Shown here: piece after piece, positions 7,703-17,400 of the stretch
How positions within the stretch are numbered: the first letter of the stretch is position 1
Layout: every line of letters begins with the position of its first letter
NCBI RefSeq assembly: GCF_021389935.1
Contig: NZ_CP089979.1
Location: 3,329,001 to 3,393,000 of the forward strand
Direction of reading: 5' to 3'
DNA: 64,000 nt
Source: Fulvivirga ligni
GTDB lineage: Bacteria > Bacteroidota > Bacteroidia > Cytophagales > Cyclobacteriaceae
Notes under the pieces: model-generated
Told to the model about the DNA's origin: nothing
Seen by the model: the letters and a program-made list of their open reading frames with translations, nothing else
Database searches by the model: none
Program-made: the position numbers and the translations under genes

Positions 7703-8521
7703 ATGAAAATTATAAAAAGAATAGCTCTTTTATTAATGTTAGTATTTACATTAAATGCATGCGCAGATGATGATAGTCCATCAAAAAGCCCTTCCACCTT
7801 TGTGCTCGTTCACGGAGCCTGGCAGGCCTCTTTTGTTTGGGATAAATTGAAAGCAGATTTAGAGAAGGAAGGCCATAAAGTGGTAAAAATAGAATTACTC
7901 GGGCATGGAGAAGACCAGACTCCTGTATCAGAAATAACATTTGATGGATATGTGGCTCAGGTTACGGCCGCTATTGAAGCATTAAATACTCCGGTTATTT
8001 TGGTGGGGCATAGTTTAGGGGGAGCAATAGTAACTCAGGCTGCTAGCAAAGTGCCGAAGAGCATTGATAAGCTGGTTTATGTGGCTGGTTTTATTCCGAA
8101 GAGTGGCAGTAGTGTGTTCGAATATTCTGGTATGGATGAAGGCACATCCATACCATCAGCGCTGGAATTTTCTGAAGATGGAAGCACCGTGACTATTGCT
8201 CATCCGGAAGTGAATATGCGTGAGATATTCTGTCAGTATAGTTCTGATGAAGATATTCATTTGTTAGTGGAAAAGCTACGTCCGGAACCAGTTACGGCTG
8301 CTGGTACTCCGCTCAACTACAGTGCTGAAACATATGCTGGTATTAGCAATAAATACTATGTATTTACTACAAAAGACCAGGCCATTAGCTATCCTTTTCA
8401 GCAACAAATGGCTAAGGAAGCGAACATTACCAATACTTATGAAATAGAAGCCGGGCACAGTCCTTTTCTCTCCAAGCCTGATGAACTGGTGCAGATCTTT
8501 AACACCATTTTGGAAAAATAG
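7703..8521 (+). CDS. Alpha/beta-hydrolase lipoprotein (salicylate esterase / hydroxynitrile lyase-like)
   Basis: This 272-residue lipoprotein has a signal peptide with a lipobox ending in Cys20 (FTLNAC), then a serine-rich linker and an alpha/beta-hydrolase domain. The oxyanion-hole strand FVLVHGAW is at residues 33-40. The nucleophile elbow is GHSLGG with Ser104, and a C-terminal histidine lies in EAGHSPFLSKP. The VHGAW start and small cap resemble the plant methyl-salicylate esterase and hydroxynitrile-lyase group. Being a lipoprotein, it should sit at the cell envelope. Substrate unknown. A T-tailed hairpin follows the gene. Confidence 0.85.
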   Translation: MKIIKRIALLLMLVFTLNACADDDSPSKSPSTFVLVHGAWQASFVWDKLKADLEKEGHKVVKIELLGHGEDQTPVSEITFDGYVAQVTAAIEALNTPVILVGHSLGGAIVTQAASKVPKSIDKLVYVAGFIPKSGSSVFEYSGMDEGTSIPSALEFSEDGSTVTIAHPEVNMREIFCQYSSDEDIHLLVEKLRPEPVTAAGTPLNYSAETYAGISNKYYVFTTKDQAISYPFQQQMAKEANITNTYEIEAGHSPFLSKPDELVQIFNTILEK

Positions 8522-8544
8522 ATCTCATTTCTTCAAAGAATAAG

Positions 8545-8575
8545 GTAGTTCGGTTTAGGGCGGACTACTTTTTTT
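8545..8575 (+). terminator. Rho-independent terminator
   Basis: GTAGTTCG (8545-8552) pairs with CGGACTAC (8561-8568) with one mismatch and is followed by seven T. It lies just after the hydrolase lipoprotein stop. Confidence 0.75.
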
Positions 8576-8645
8576 ATGAAGAAAAATTGAGCCAAAAGGC
8601 CAAATTACTGAGCTGATTTACAAAATGCAGCATGCTCAGATGGAC

Positions 8646-8653
8646 CAACTTTG
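8646..8653 (+). promoter_or_regulatory. -7-like box of the DUF308-like gene
   Basis: CAACTTTG, the same box as in regulon copy 1, lies 41 bp before the chosen ATG at 8694. It rules out an upstream in-frame start at 8625. Confidence 0.45.
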
Positions 8654-8693
8654 TATTGTAATTAATGGAATCAGTCATTTAAATAATAAAATC

Positions 8694-9272
8694 ATGAGTA
8701 CAATTAATCAATCATCAGAGGGCTTGCATCAGGGTGCCAAGGCGCTCCGAAATATCTATTTCATTAGAGTTGCTTTTTCGTTAATATGGGCCATCTCATT
8801 GGTCATATCTTTGAAATCAAATGCTTTTGTTGCCAATATACTCTTTGTAATTTATCCGCTATGGGATGCCATAGCCATTTGGCTTGACCTTAAAGCTAAT
8901 ACTTCCGAAGCATCTAAGGTTTCTCAATATATAAATCTGATCATTAGTGTTTTAACTGCCATTGCCGTAGCGTTGGCACTTCGTGCGGGTGTACCTGCAG
9001 CTATGATGGTGATAGGAGCCTGGGCCATAATTGCCGGGCTGGCACAGCTTACTTTAGGCATTAAAAGACGTAAAGCTCTTGGCGGACAGTGGCCTATGAT
9101 CATTAGTGGTGGGCAATCAGCCCTTGCGGGCAGCTTTTTTATTGCCATGGCAAATGACCCTAAAATGGGTATTTCCAGCCTGGTAGGATACTCACTATTT
9201 GGTGCGTTTTACTTTTTATTGACGGCCATCAGGTTAAATATGAAAATCAGAAAGCAAGCGTCCCTTTCATAG
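8694..9272 (+). CDS. DUF308 (HdeD-like) integral membrane protein
   Basis: This 192-residue protein has six hydrophobic segments in three pairs, as in the DUF308/HdeD family: about 20-38, 47-65, 77-95, 98-116, 131-150 and 155-175. Recognisable family features are the pairing of helices around small-residue runs such as VIGAWAIIAGLAQLTLGIKRR and a tyrosine-rich FGAFYFLLTAIRL end. The short N-terminal tail and basic C-terminus suggest an inner-membrane location. HdeD is linked to acid resistance in E. coli; no function can be claimed here. It lies alone between a terminator and an AraC gene. Confidence 0.7.
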   Translation: MSTINQSSEGLHQGAKALRNIYFIRVAFSLIWAISLVISLKSNAFVANILFVIYPLWDAIAIWLDLKANTSEASKVSQYINLIISVLTAIAVALALRAGVPAAMMVIGAWAIIAGLAQLTLGIKRRKALGGQWPMIISGGQSALAGSFFIAMANDPKMGISSLVGYSLFGAFYFLLTAIRLNMKIRKQASLS

Positions 9273-9367
9273 CCATTTTCATGATAACCTGTTAAACCTT
9301 TCCTGATATATCTACTGTTAATAAGGTATTAAATCGGTAATATAGAAAAGTTAAAATACAGGAGTAA

Positions 9368-10261
9368 TTGGAGTCCTTAGAAGAATTTTATCAGCATAAA
9401 TTTAAGAATCCTCCTAAAGTGAGATATAAAGAGATAGGTATGTTTGATGTTTTTAGCATTGAAGAAAACATCAAACATAATTATCAAACGCCTCCATATG
9501 TTAGAAGAGATTTTTATAAGATAATGCTTTTTGAAGGTGAAAATGTTTTTCATTATGGAGATGAAAGTGTAGCCGTTAAAGATAGTTCTCTGCTGTTTTT
9601 TAATCCTTTTACTCCCTATTCCTATGAAACCTTAAAGCCAGATACTAAAGGGTATTTCTGCGTTTTTAAGGAGGAGTTTTTTACTGGAAATTTAAGCCTG
9701 AATCTGAAAAATCTTTCTTTGTTTAAACCAAAAGCAAAACCGGTCTATGAGCTATCAGGCCATTTTTTAGAGGAGGTTCACCAGTTGTTTGCTAAGATGA
9801 TCAAAGAAATGGAAGGCCACTATGACTTTAAATATGAACTGATTAAAAGTTATATATCGGAAATCATTTTTAATGTTTTAAAATATAATCCGCTACAGGT
9901 TCCGGCACAATCAGCTGATGCAGGTGCACGTATAACATCAGTTTTTTTAGAGTTGCTTGACAGACAGTTTCCAGTTCAAAGCACTTCACATCAGTTCACC
10001 TGTCGAACACCAGCAGACTTTGCCGATCATTTGGCGGTACACGTTAATTACCTTAATCGGGTACTTAAAACTACCACCGGGAAAACTACCACTGAGCATA
10101 TTGCTGAGCATCTGTTAGCCCAGGCAAAGACCCTGTTGAAGTATACCAACTGGAATATAGCCGAAATTAGCTATGCGTTGGGATATGAGGAGCAATCACA
10201 TTTTAATTCTTTTTTTAAGAAGCATACCAAATATTCACCCACTGAATTCAGGAATATTTGA
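9368..10261 (+). CDS. AraC-family transcriptional regulator with TTG start
   Basis: This 297-residue regulator has an N-terminal cupin-like sensing domain (about 1-170) and a C-terminal AraC/XylS DNA-binding domain (about 195-297). The second helix-turn-helix reads IAEISYALGYEEQSHFNSFF. It starts at TTG 9368, with GGAG close upstream at 9361-9364. The first in-frame ATG would remove 24 residues, including the opening MESLEEFYQHKF, which looks like family sequence. The SDR gene 75 bp downstream on the same strand is its probable target. It is clearly related to the AraC gene at 42223-43047: both carry the HLNRxLKxTTxKTTTxxIxExLLxxAxxLxK pattern in the first half-domain. Confidence 0.88.
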   Translation: MESLEEFYQHKFKNPPKVRYKEIGMFDVFSIEENIKHNYQTPPYVRRDFYKIMLFEGENVFHYGDESVAVKDSSLLFFNPFTPYSYETLKPDTKGYFCVFKEEFFTGNLSLNLKNLSLFKPKAKPVYELSGHFLEEVHQLFAKMIKEMEGHYDFKYELIKSYISEIIFNVLKYNPLQVPAQSADAGARITSVFLELLDRQFPVQSTSHQFTCRTPADFADHLAVHVNYLNRVLKTTTGKTTTEHIAEHLLAQAKTLLKYTNWNIAEISYALGYEEQSHFNSFFKKHTKYSPTEFRNI

Positions 10262-10312
10262 TTGGCGCAAGCTATGGTTTGATTAACATAAATTAAAGGA
10301 GTAGTGCATCCA

Positions 10313-10320
10313 TAACTTTG
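10313..10320 (+). promoter_or_regulatory. -7 box of the SDR gene
   Basis: TAACTTTG is a perfect match to TAnnTTTG and lies 16 bp before the SDR ATG. It suggests the SDR has its own promoter rather than depending on read-through from the AraC gene. Confidence 0.5.
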
Positions 10321-10336
10321 TGAAAAACACAGAATT

Positions 10337-11173
10337 ATGGAAAAATCAAAAGTATGGTATATCACCGGGGCTTCGAAAGGGCTTGGGTTATCTTTAACGA
10401 AACAGCTATTACGAAAAGGCCAAAAAGTGGCTGCAACCAGTAGAAAGGCAGACGCATTATCGGAGCAGGTGGGAGAAGAATATGGCTCTCAGTTTTTACC
10501 ACTAGAGGTAGATCTGACCAGTGAATCATCTATCCGGGCATCAATGAAAGCCGTAATAAATCACTTTGGAAGTATTGATGTGGTGGTAAATAATGCAGGG
10601 TATGGAACTGGGGGAGCCTTGGAGGAGTTGGATCAGAAGGAGATCCATCAGAGCTTTGAAGTTAATTTTTTTGCCGTAATAAAAGTGATACAGCAAGTGC
10701 TTCCTTACATGAGAAAGCAGCAAAGTGGTCACATTTTTAATATCTCATCCATAGCAGGTTTTGCTCCTGGCACCGGTTGGTCTGTATATGGTGCTGCCAA
10801 AGCAGCCATAAATGGTCTGTCTGAAGGTCTGGCCAATGAATTGAAACCATTCGGTGTAGTTGTCACTATAGTTTCTCCGGGCTGGTTCAGAACCAGTTTT
10901 GCAAAGGAGGACTCCATCGAGCTCAGTAGAAAACAGATTTCTGACTATGCACATGTCAGATCAGCGCATGAGAAGTTCAAATCAACAGATGGTAATCAAA
11001 TAGGAGATCCTGAGAAGGTAGCTGACGTTCTGCTCAGTATCATCTCATCAACAAATCCGCCTATTAATATATTTTTGGGGAGCGATGCATATGCCAGAGC
11101 TTCTAGTAAAATAGGTGAACTAGTTAAAGATAATGAGAGATGGAAACACCTATCGTTTTCTACGGATTTTTAA
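10337..11173 (+). CDS. Short-chain dehydrogenase/reductase
   Basis: This 278-residue classical SDR has TGASKGLG at residues 10-17, NNAG at 85-88, a catalytic serine in FNISSIAG near 137, and the Tyr151-x-x-x-Lys155 pair in VYGAAKAA. The dinucleotide-binding strand is followed by TSRKADAL, where Arg favours NADP. PGWFRTSFA follows the active site. It sits directly downstream of an AraC regulator, a frequent pairing for SDRs of this subgroup (oxidoreductases acting on small carbonyls or alcohols). The substrate is not determined. Confidence 0.92.
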   Translation: MEKSKVWYITGASKGLGLSLTKQLLRKGQKVAATSRKADALSEQVGEEYGSQFLPLEVDLTSESSIRASMKAVINHFGSIDVVVNNAGYGTGGALEELDQKEIHQSFEVNFFAVIKVIQQVLPYMRKQQSGHIFNISSIAGFAPGTGWSVYGAAKAAINGLSEGLANELKPFGVVVTIVSPGWFRTSFAKEDSIELSRKQISDYAHVRSAHEKFKSTDGNQIGDPEKVADVLLSIISSTNPPINIFLGSDAYARASSKIGELVKDNERWKHLSFSTDF

Positions 11174-12505
11174 TGAAAATAATTGAATGAAAAACAGTAT
11201 TGCCTGATTTCGATTCTGCGATTACAAACTTTTTAATAATCACAAGTATTCCTGACACCGTATTACACACCTCAACTTCCGCTTCGAATTGATAAGCACA
11301 ACAACGCTACTAAATTTTCAGAGATTGCTTTTGTGAGTAAATACCTAGCAATAAAGATGGAGGTATAATACTACTGCCAGCAACACTAACACGGATGCCT
11401 TATTGTCTCCCTGCTCGCTGGGTTAGAATGATTTGTTTAGCTGTTCTCATGGTCTATAACAGTCTCACGAAACACTGCTTATAACAATTAAATCCAATAA
11501 AAATGTACTTGACAATTTAAATTGTATAGATCTTTCTATTTGCTAGGTTAATGCAATGTTTGAAATCATCATTGAAGCGCTCAATCTGAACTCACAACTA
11601 TATCTGTTGCACCTGGGGAACCCTGAAAAATCGGTAATACGAAATATCACTTCTTAGTTATTCACTTGGCGCTTGAGAAATACACATCGGTTATCAACCT
11701 TTTAGCACTCTTGGAAACTGGTAAAATTATCAGTTTTAATTGTGACCTAGATGTTATCAAAATCTTTTTTGATCAATGAATTTTGCGTTGAGAAAGCCAA
11801 TCGCTCCAAAATTTTGGATGTCGGGCTTTTAGAGTTATAGGTTTAGGGGTTTCTGCGGATAAATCGTAGAATTTTTGTGATTGAATATCATAAATAAGAG
11901 CTGGAGAACTAATGAAAAATCTTCCTTCAGAGAATCTGTCAATTTTTAAAAATTCCTTTTCTTCGGTTTCTATATATATAGGGTGTGTACGTACCGGCAT
12001 ATCTGGTATCTTATTTAAATAATTATTTCATCTGTCTAAAAGACATACAATCATAGAAGGTCACACAAGATAGATTACGTGAAATCCGATTATGACGAAA
12101 ATATAAGTATATTAAAGTATGATATAAAAATCAAACGGATATAAATAGTTTAATAACTATTAAAGCAATGCCACAGTACTATAATTAAAAAATCTGGGAT
12201 ATCAGAAGGCTGGTCAGGATTGAATCTAGTCGAGGAAGTAAGCCCATTTAAAAATGGGCAGAAGATGATAAAATCGGGCTAATAATTCATGTAAGAAAGA
12301 GGATTTCTTTATTTCCATAATGTCCTATCCTCTTCTCAAATTGATATATTCAAATAAGTTTTATGGAGTTTTCAGGAGTTGAGACTTAACTGTAATTTTA
12401 TTACCCACCAAACTCGCAACTAACTATCACTTTTTTTGAAGTGTAGAGTTAATTTTATTTAAATTGCTGTTTAATATCTGAAAATCAGACCTTTTGAAAT
12501 AGCCT
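11174..12505. other. 1.3-kb region with almost no recognisable genes
   Basis: No family could be recognised on either strand. It contains a weak minus-strand frame at 11773-12000, a 33-codon frame at 11556-11657 (MFEIIIEALNLNSQ...) that looks protein-like but is short, and a perfect 8-bp hairpin GCCCATTT-AA-AAATGGGC at 12242-12259 without a T tail. The stretch may hold decayed genes. Its right end must contain the promoter of the ECF sigma gene. Confidence 0.4.
11773..12000 (-). CDS. Hypothetical 75-residue protein
   Basis: A 75-codon frame starts at ATG 12000 on the minus strand. The product is mixed charged and aromatic (for example FLKIDRFSEGRFFISSPAL and FWSDWLSQRK), soluble, without a signal peptide or membrane span. 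The composition looks more like real protein than random AT-rich translation. However, no family is recognised and there is no neighbour with which it could form an operon. It could be a remnant or an orphan gene. Confidence 0.35.
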   Translation of the reverse strand: MPVRTHPIYIETEEKEFLKIDRFSEGRFFISSPALIYDIQSQKFYDLSAETPKPITLKARHPKFWSDWLSQRKIH

Positions 12506-13039
12506 TTGAATACCTCCTCACTTAAGTTAAATGAATTTAAAGAACTCTTCAAATCTTTATACCCATCCTTGTGCTTTTTCGCAAATTCGTACCTTAAAGA
12601 TGAAGCTGACTCACAGGATGTAGTTCAGGAAATTTTCTTAAAAGTATGGGAAAATGAGGTGCAGTTTATCCATAAAAATGCTGCCAAGTCTTACTTATAT
12701 AATGCAGTGAAAAACAGGTGTCTGGATATACTTTCGTCATCTCGTATGAAAGCATTAGATGATAGAGTGCCTATAGAGTCGATTGAAAATGTATTCAGTG
12801 ATTCATTCTTTTATAAAGAAGTGATTATCATTGAAACCAGTGAGGTAATTTCCCAGGCGTTGGACAGTCTTCCTAAAAAATGCCAAGAGATAATTAATCT
12901 GAGTCTTAAAAAATATACTAATCAAGAAATAGCCAGTAAATTATCATTGTCTATTAATACGGTTAAAGCACAAAAGAAAATTGCATATAAAAAACTCCGT
13001 CCACTGCTGAAGCAGTATTATCATTCTCTTTTTGAATAA
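12506..13039 (+). CDS. ECF RNA polymerase sigma factor (FecI-like)
   Basis: This 177-residue extracytoplasmic-function sigma factor is of the Bacteroidota FecI-like group that works with FecR and SusC. Region 2 spans about residues 10-75 with DVVQEIFLKVWEN. Region 4 spans about 118-170 with the helix-turn-helix YTNQEIASKLSLSINTVKAQ. The only possible start is TTG 12506: an in-frame TAG lies two codons upstream, and the first internal Met is past region 2. It is followed by a FecR anti-sigma gene and a SusC/SusD pair, so it should activate that locus in response to substrate binding by the receptor. Confidence 0.92.
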   Translation: MNTSSLKLNEFKELFKSLYPSLCFFANSYLKDEADSQDVVQEIFLKVWENEVQFIHKNAAKSYLYNAVKNRCLDILSSSRMKALDDRVPIESIENVFSDSFFYKEVIIIETSEVISQALDSLPKKCQEIINLSLKKYTNQEIASKLSLSINTVKAQKKIAYKKLRPLLKQYYHSLFE

Positions 13040-13186
13040 ATATTGTAGAGCTAGAAACCTAGAATTAATCATTTTAAAAATGAAACTTTCTTTGTGATCT
13101 TCTCAAAAATCCCGCTTGAAAAGAATGTCTGTGATGTAGATGTTAATATTTTATTCTATAAAATTTAAAAAATTTAAATTTTTCTT

Positions 13187-13214
13187 AACCCCCTTTTAAT
13201 ACTTCATCGTCTTA
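13187..13214 (+). promoter_or_regulatory. Candidate ECF-sigma promoter before fecR
   Basis: AACCCCC at 13187 and CGTC at 13208 lie 17 bases apart (AACC to CGTC). This resembles the AAC...CGT architecture of ECF-type promoters. It is 20 bp before the fecR-like ATG. It suggests that FecI drives fecR and the downstream locus. Confidence 0.5.
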
Positions 13215-13234
13215 GGTGTAGAAAATATTTTAAT

Positions 13235-14374
13235 ATGCTACACTTCAATGAAGTCATTGAATTTTCAAGGAAACTATCTAAGGCTCTTTTAAAAGGTAAG
13301 AAACCTAAGGGGATTCAATCTTTAACTTTTCTTAATGATCGTGAAAAGGAGGAGGTCATTCATAAGTTGAATGATGATTCTCACTGGGAGAACTATAATA
13401 GATTCATGAGCGATATTGATATAGATAGCCAATGGGACGAAATGGAGAAGAAGATTTCTCTTGGTAAAGTGCGAAAGTTTGGGTATTTAAAATATGCGGC
13501 AGCTATAGCTCTGGCGGTAAGTGTTGGTGTGGTTTTAAATTTTTTTATTGAGACACATAACGCTGAAGAAGAGCTTGAAATAGTAGCAGGTTCTGAGAAA
13601 GCCATTTTAACCTTGGAAAATGGCGAAGATGTTGAATTATCTAAAGTGGTTGCTTATAATAGTTCGCAAGCCCATTTAGTAGACGATCAGTTACAGTATA
13701 AGAGTTTTGGACGGGCATCTATCAGTTATAATTATCTCACTATACCGCGAGGGGGTCAGTTCTCGCTCAGACTATCTGACGGCACCCAGGTATGGTTAAA
13801 TTCAGAAACCAAGTTGAAGTATCCGGTTGAATTTGTTTCAGGACAAACCAGAAAGGTAGAACTGATCTATGGTGAGGCTTATTTTGATGTTTCTCATAGT
13901 ACTGATCACAATGGAGATGCCTTCCAGGTAGTAGCACAGGGACAAAATGTTCAGGTCTTAGGTACCGAGTTTAATATCAGGGCCTATGCTGAAGAAGAAA
14001 ACATATATACTACCTTAAGCAAAGGAAGTATCGCCATTCATACGCCTAAGCAAAAAAATGTGTTACAGCCTGGTGAACAGGCTATTACCCACAAGACAGA
14101 CGCTAATATGACTATACACCAAGTAGATGTCGATTATGAGGCAGCCTGGAAGAATGGCTTATTTATGTTCGAAAAAGAATCACTTGCTGATATGATGAAT
14201 GAATTGGCTCGCTGGTATGACGCTGAAATAGTTTTTGAAAACCCTGAGAAAAAAGACTATCACTTTTCGGGTTTACTGCACAGAGAGGAAAATATTGCTA
14301 AGCTTCTTAATACTCTCGAAAAAACTAAAGAGGTAGAATTTCAAATAGTAGATAAAAAAATAATTATTAAATAG
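13235..14374 (+). CDS. FecR-family anti-sigma / signal transducer
   Basis: This 379-residue protein has the FecR layout. A cytoplasmic N-terminal sigma-binding part (about 1-82) is followed by one membrane span at about 85-104 and a periplasmic FecR domain (about 165-265, with IPRGGQFSLRLSDGTQVWLN and VLGTEFNIRAY). A C-terminal DUF4974-type secretin-like domain ends the protein (about 305-379, from FMFEKESLADMMNELARWYD). It would hold the upstream ECF sigma and receive the signal from the STN domain of the SusC receptor encoded next. A strong hairpin separates it from that gene. Confidence 0.93.
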   Translation: MLHFNEVIEFSRKLSKALLKGKKPKGIQSLTFLNDREKEEVIHKLNDDSHWENYNRFMSDIDIDSQWDEMEKKISLGKVRKFGYLKYAAAIALAVSVGVVLNFFIETHNAEEELEIVAGSEKAILTLENGEDVELSKVVAYNSSQAHLVDDQLQYKSFGRASISYNYLTIPRGGQFSLRLSDGTQVWLNSETKLKYPVEFVSGQTRKVELIYGEAYFDVSHSTDHNGDAFQVVAQGQNVQVLGTEFNIRAYAEEENIYTTLSKGSIAIHTPKQKNVLQPGEQAITHKTDANMTIHQVDVDYEAAWKNGLFMFEKESLADMMNELARWYDAEIVFENPEKKDYHFSGLLHREENIAKLLNTLEKTKEVEFQIVDKKIIIK

Positions 14375-14388
14375 TATGTGAAAATAAC

Positions 14389-14439
14389 AAAAGGAATTAA
14401 AGTCAGCACCTTCCACAGCATCAGACTGAAATTCCTTTT
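14389..14439 (+). terminator. Hairpin between fecR and susC (partial terminator or attenuator)
   Basis: AAAAGGAATT (14389-14398) and AATTCCTTTT (14430-14439) form a perfect 10-bp stem around a 31-base loop. No T run follows, so it may reduce rather than end transcription, or stabilise the 3' end of the regulator message. Confidence 0.45.
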
Positions 14440-14474
14440 AAGCTTAATTACTTAAACATAATGCCTAAATAACT

Positions 14475-17400
14475 ATGCACAAACTTACTAAAAACAATTG
14501 GAAAAGCATCCTATTTGCTTCTAGTTCTCCAATGCACCAAGTCCTTATGAAAGCTTTTTTATTTTTATGCTGTACTGTAGTGTTAGGAATTAGTCCCAAT
14601 TATGGTTTATCGCAAGATAGTCCTATTTTTATCGAAGAAGATCAGATATTATCTCTAGAAGAAACCTTTAATCTGATAAGATCACAGACAGATTACCAAT
14701 TTGTTTACAGGTACGATGCACTCAAAGATGCTCCACCGGTACAGCTGCAAAAAGGGAATATTACCACTTCAGCTCTACTTATCAAGGCCCTGGCACCCAC
14801 AGGCTATGCTTATGATTTTGAAGATAACACAGTAATAGTTACTAAGGCTAAAAAATCAGAGCAGCTGCCTCAGCTAGTTACCATTCAGGCGGTCACGGTT
14901 ACTGGCGTGGTTACAGATTCAGTAGGCTCTCCGCTACCTGGAGCTACCGTGCAAATTGCAAACACTAACACGGGGGTATCAACTGATGCGGATGGTAGGT
15001 TTTCTATTTCCAATATCGAAATAGGTACCACGCTCATCATTTCCTACATAGGGTTTAGACCTGAATCGATAGTAGTAAGTCAGGAGAATATGTCAGGGCT
15101 CAATATCATACTTCATGAGGATATAAACACCTTAAGTGAAGTAGTGTTTGTCAGCACTGGTTATGAAACACTATCCAAAGAAAGAAGTGCAGGGTCTTTC
15201 GCCAAGCCTAAAATGGATGTTTTTCAAAACCGAAGCAGCACTATGAATGTGGCAGAAAGATTAGATGGTCTGGTACCTGGTCTGGTAGTTAACCGGAGTC
15301 CTGGTGCCGAACTGTTTAACCCACTTTTAATTAGAGGATTGTCTACAACACAGCTGGCTTACTCATCACCCTTAATTGTGGTGGATGGCGTACCTATTGC
15401 AGATATAGCTCCTCTAACCAACAGTAACGTTCCTTTATCAGGCCTTTTAAATATTAATCCTCAAGATATTGAAGATATTACGGTACTTAAAGATGCCACT
15501 GCTGCTTCTATCTGGGGAGCCAGGGCTGCCAATGGAGTAATTGTCATCAATACCAAAAAAGGCTCCGCCACAGATGGAGTTAAATTTCAATATGATGGTT
15601 TTGTAACCTGGGAAGATACCCCTGACTTGGACTATTTACAAACCCTTGAGAGCAGAGAGTTTATTCAGGTGGCAGAAGATATTTTTAATCCTGAAAGAAA
15701 TAGTTATAACGATGTTACTGCCTACACTACATCAGGCAATGGCATACCGCCTCATGAGCAAATATTATATGACAGATATAGAGGCACTATTACGGAGGCC
15801 ACAGCACGAAGGAGATTAGATAGCTTAGCGTCAATAAATAATAGAGATCAGATAGAAGATATTTGGTATAGGCCTTCTATACTAAGTTCTCATACTCTAT
15901 CGGCGTCAGGAGGTAATGGGGGTTATACCTTTTATGGTTCTGCAAACTATACCGGAACACAAAGCCACAGGCCTGGTGAAGAAGATGACAGATATAAACT
16001 GAATATTAGGCAAAATTTTGATGCCGGTAAACGAATTAACATAGATATTATCACTGATCTTACTTATCAGGATAAATTCAGCCCCAACAATATCACCGTA
16101 GACAGTAGGTATTTACCTTATCAACTTTTTAAGGATGAGAATGGCAATAATGTGGACATATCTCATATGACACAGCTGAATGATTCAATCAGGACGGTGA
16201 TGGAAAATGCCAGCCTTCTTGACTTGAGCTATACTCCTTTGGATGAGGTAGATTATGCCTATACCAAAAACGAAACAAAATCTATCAGAAACATTCTGGG
16301 AGCTGAAGTGAAGATATTGGAAGGCCTAAAATTTCAGGGTAAATACGGATATACTGTGAATTTAACTGATAATGAGGTGTATAGAGATCATTTAGCAGTT
16401 GATCAAAGAATGCAATTGGCAGAGTTTACCGTGGTAAGTGCTCCTGGTAGCGCTCCTCAATATCTTCTTCCTGCTACAGGCGGTAAATACACAACTAGAA
16501 CCACTAATGTTGAATCCTGGACGATCAGGAACCAGCTCTCTTTTGTGAAAAACTGGAATAAAAGAAAGCATCAATTGAACTTAATTGCTGGACAAGAGGC
16601 ACAGGAGCAACTTAGTGTAATCAAGACTAGTGAGGTACGGGGCTATGATGATCGCTTGCAAAGTTACGAGCAAGTAGATTATGGCCAGTTATTAAGCGTA
16701 GCCAATGTTGTGAAACCTAATCAGTATAATTACCCTGAATACGGATTAGTTACCAGCGGTTTAAACTCCGAGCGATATTTCGGACGTGCTGAAAATACCA
16801 CCCGTTTTACCTCTTACTATGGCAATGCAGCATATACCTACAACTTAAAATATTCGGTGAATGCCAGTGTACGGAATGATCAAAGTAACCTTTTTGGATT
16901 GGCTAAAGCTGCTCAGAATAAACCGGTTTGGAGTGTAGGTGCTAAATGGCACATTTCAGACGAAGTGTTTATGCAAAATATCGACTGGCTAAATTATTTA
17001 TCACTAAGAGCTTCATACGGTATTACCGGTAACGCTCCTACCCCTGGAACTGCTGCCTCATTTGACATACTCTCGCCCGTGTCCAGCTTCTTTTTCCCGG
17101 AAACAGGCTTGCGGATTTCAACCCCGGGTAACAGAAACTTAAGTTGGGAGCGTACTGCCACTACCAATTTTGGTGTTGATTTTGGCTTTTTGAATCGTAT
17201 TTCAGGTTCACTAGACTATTATCAAAGAAGAACTACTGATCTTATAGGGGTAATTCCGGCTAATCCCTTGGCCGGTTATAGTACTGTTACCGGAAACCTG
17301 GGTGATCTTGAAAATGATGGAGTGGAGTTGTCATTACAAACCAGAAATGTAGTGCTTAAAAACTTCTCATGGTCTTCCATTATCAACCTGGCTTATAATG

